Source: Acidobacteriota bacterium
GTDB lineage: Bacteria; Acidobacteriota; Aminicenantia; Aminicenantales; Saccharicenantaceae
Direction of reading: 5' to 3'
Assembly: GCA_033549365.1 (NCBI GenBank)
Contig: JAWSUF010000001.1
Location: forward strand, 496,001 to 560,000
DNA length: 64,000 bases
The position numbers were made by a program, and so were the translations under genes. How positions within the stretch are numbered: the stretch's first letter is position 1; every line of letters begins with the position of its first letter. A model generated the notes under the pieces. It saw nothing but the letters and a program-made list of their open reading frames with translations. It made no database searches and was not told where the DNA came from. This document shows, piece after piece, positions 63,082 to 64,000 of the stretch.

Positions 63082-63999
63082 ATGTCCGCGCTTTTCGCTC
63101 AGATCGAAGCCGCCCCCCGCATGGGAGAGATTCTGGCTCTCACATCCGGCCTGGTCTGGGCCGTCTCCGTGATCCTGTTCCGGGTCATCGGGCGCACGGT
63201 TCATCCCCTGGCGCTCAATCTCTTCAAGAACATCTTCGCCGGAGCGCTTGTTATCCTGACGATGACGGCATGGGGTTTGCCCCTCCTTCCGAAACTCGTC
63301 CCGGCGGATTACGGGCTCTTCCTGTTGAGCGGGATTATCGGAATCGGAATTTCCGATACGTTGTTTTTAAAGAGCCTCAACATCCTGGGGGCAAGCCGTA
63401 CGGCCATCGTCGACTGCCTGTACAGCCCGTTTGTCATCGGGCTGTCCTTCCTGTTCCTGGCGGAAAGCATGACGGCCTCGCAGATATTCGGCGTCGTGCT
63501 CATCATTTCCGCGGTCCTGACCGTAACCCGGAACGGCGGCGACGAACCCCAATCGCGGCGGAATCTCGTTTTCGGCGTCTTTCTGGGGGCCCTGGCCATG
63601 TTGACCGTTGCGGCCGGGATCGTGATGGTCAAGCCGGCCCTGGCCCGGGTGCCCTTCCTCTGGGCGGTTCTTTTCCGCCTTCTGGGCGGAGCCGGATCGC
63701 TGGGAATTTTCATGTTTTTTCACCCCCGCCGCCGCACCATTCTGGCGCCTCTGGTTCAAATCGCCAACTGGAAGGCTCTCATTCCCGCTTCGTTTTTCGG
63801 GGGCTATCTTTCCCTGATTTTCTGGATGGGGGGGATGAAACTCGCCTTTGCCTCCGTTGCAGCCGCCCTCAACCAGCTCAACACCATCTTCATCGTCATC
63901 CTGGCGGCAATTTTCCTCAAGGAAAAGGTGACCGCTCTCAGGGTGGCGGCCATCGCCGGCGCCTTCATCGGCGCCTACCTAGCCTCCCACCCCTTTTGA
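63082..63999 (+). CDS. EamA/DMT-family transporter
   Basis: A 305 aa protein with ten hydrophobic helices in two EamA repeats (LTSGLVWAVSVILFRVIG and FLKSLNILGASRTAIVDCLY; then FFGGYLSLIFWMGGMKLAFA and VAAALNQLNTIFIVILAAIF). It exports a small metabolite of unknown type. AGGAGGAAAC lies upstream. The gene is complete, ending one base before the window end. Confidence 0.9.
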   Translation: MSALFAQIEAAPRMGEILALTSGLVWAVSVILFRVIGRTVHPLALNLFKNIFAGALVILTMTAWGLPLLPKLVPADYGLFLLSGIIGIGISDTLFLKSLNILGASRTAIVDCLYSPFVIGLSFLFLAESMTASQIFGVVLIISAVLTVTRNGGDEPQSRRNLVFGVFLGALAMLTVAAGIVMVKPALARVPFLWAVLFRLLGGAGSLGIFMFFHPRRRTILAPLVQIANWKALIPASFFGGYLSLIFWMGGMKLAFASVAAALNQLNTIFIVILAAIFLKEKVTALRVAAIAGAFIGAYLASHPF

Positions 64000-64000
64000 C

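Overview
This window is a 64 kb, GC-rich (roughly 60%) piece of a bacterial chromosome. The gene mix is Gfo/Idh/MocA oxidoreductases with Tat signals, a sortilin-type propeller protein, a Ser/Thr kinase fused to a propeller, several exported metallo- and serine peptidases, an HrpA helicase, UroD-like proteins and DUF5320/NifX genes. It resembles an anaerobic Acidobacteriota-like lineage, such as Candidatus Aminicenantes. That placement is inference from gene content; there is no rRNA or universal marker set here.

Region 1 (1-15.2 kb). A Tat-exported oxidoreductase is followed by tRNA-Arg(TCG) at 1498-1571 on the minus strand. A 13.6 kb integrated element lies between two identical 42 bp repeats (1530-1571 and 15162-15203). 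The repeats are the 5' part of that tRNA through the anticodon loop. The element has a tyrosine integrase beside the tRNA, four small excisionase-like HTH proteins, an ImmA-like protease, and a long leftward set of overlapping genes (XRE repressor, HTH, DnaB-type helicase, terminase small-like and large subunits, tail tape measure, zincin, gp10-like protein, PC4-like protein). A divergent rightward gene sits opposite the repressor, and a hicBA toxin-antitoxin pair lies at the far end. No portal, capsid, head protease, tail tube, baseplate or lysis gene is recognisable. Because the element supplies the 5' half of the tRNA, the host tRNA promoter (15212-15240) now drives only an orphan 42 nt tRNA half.

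Region 2 (15.3-31.8 kb). A sensor histidine kinase with a degenerate receiver is followed by a Fur-family regulator with a textbook 7-1-7 Fur box at its own promoter. Next come DUF5320 and an odd NifX-NifX-MacB fusion, then dodecin, a sortilin-like propeller protein, an M14 peptidase, and a UPF0173 metallohydrolase with a second Fur-type box over its -10. A 182 bp Y-shaped inverted-repeat element lies between that hydrolase and a Tat-type aldo/keto reductase carrying cysteine clusters. TrkH and TrkA (potassium uptake) follow.

Region 3 (31.9-50.9 kb). This holds a creatininase family protein, a sialidase-like lipoprotein with four Asp boxes, a Ser/Thr kinase with zinc ribbon and propeller, an XRE regulator, a broken MgtC/DUF4010 membrane gene, an exported alanine-racemase-like lipoprotein and a DUF4160/DUF2442 pair. 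A minus-strand operon with 4 bp overlaps (S9 peptidase, HrpA, exported protein, SPL-type radical SAM protein) faces a divergent M48 peptidase with zinc ribbons.

Region 4 (51-64 kb). This holds a receiver-TM-TonB fusion, a small coiled-coil protein, a LysE exporter, and a tight five-gene sugar-type operon (UroD-like, small membrane protein, GH38 mannosidase, UroD-like, Gfo/Idh/MocA). RlmN, an SSS sodium symporter and an EamA transporter close the window.
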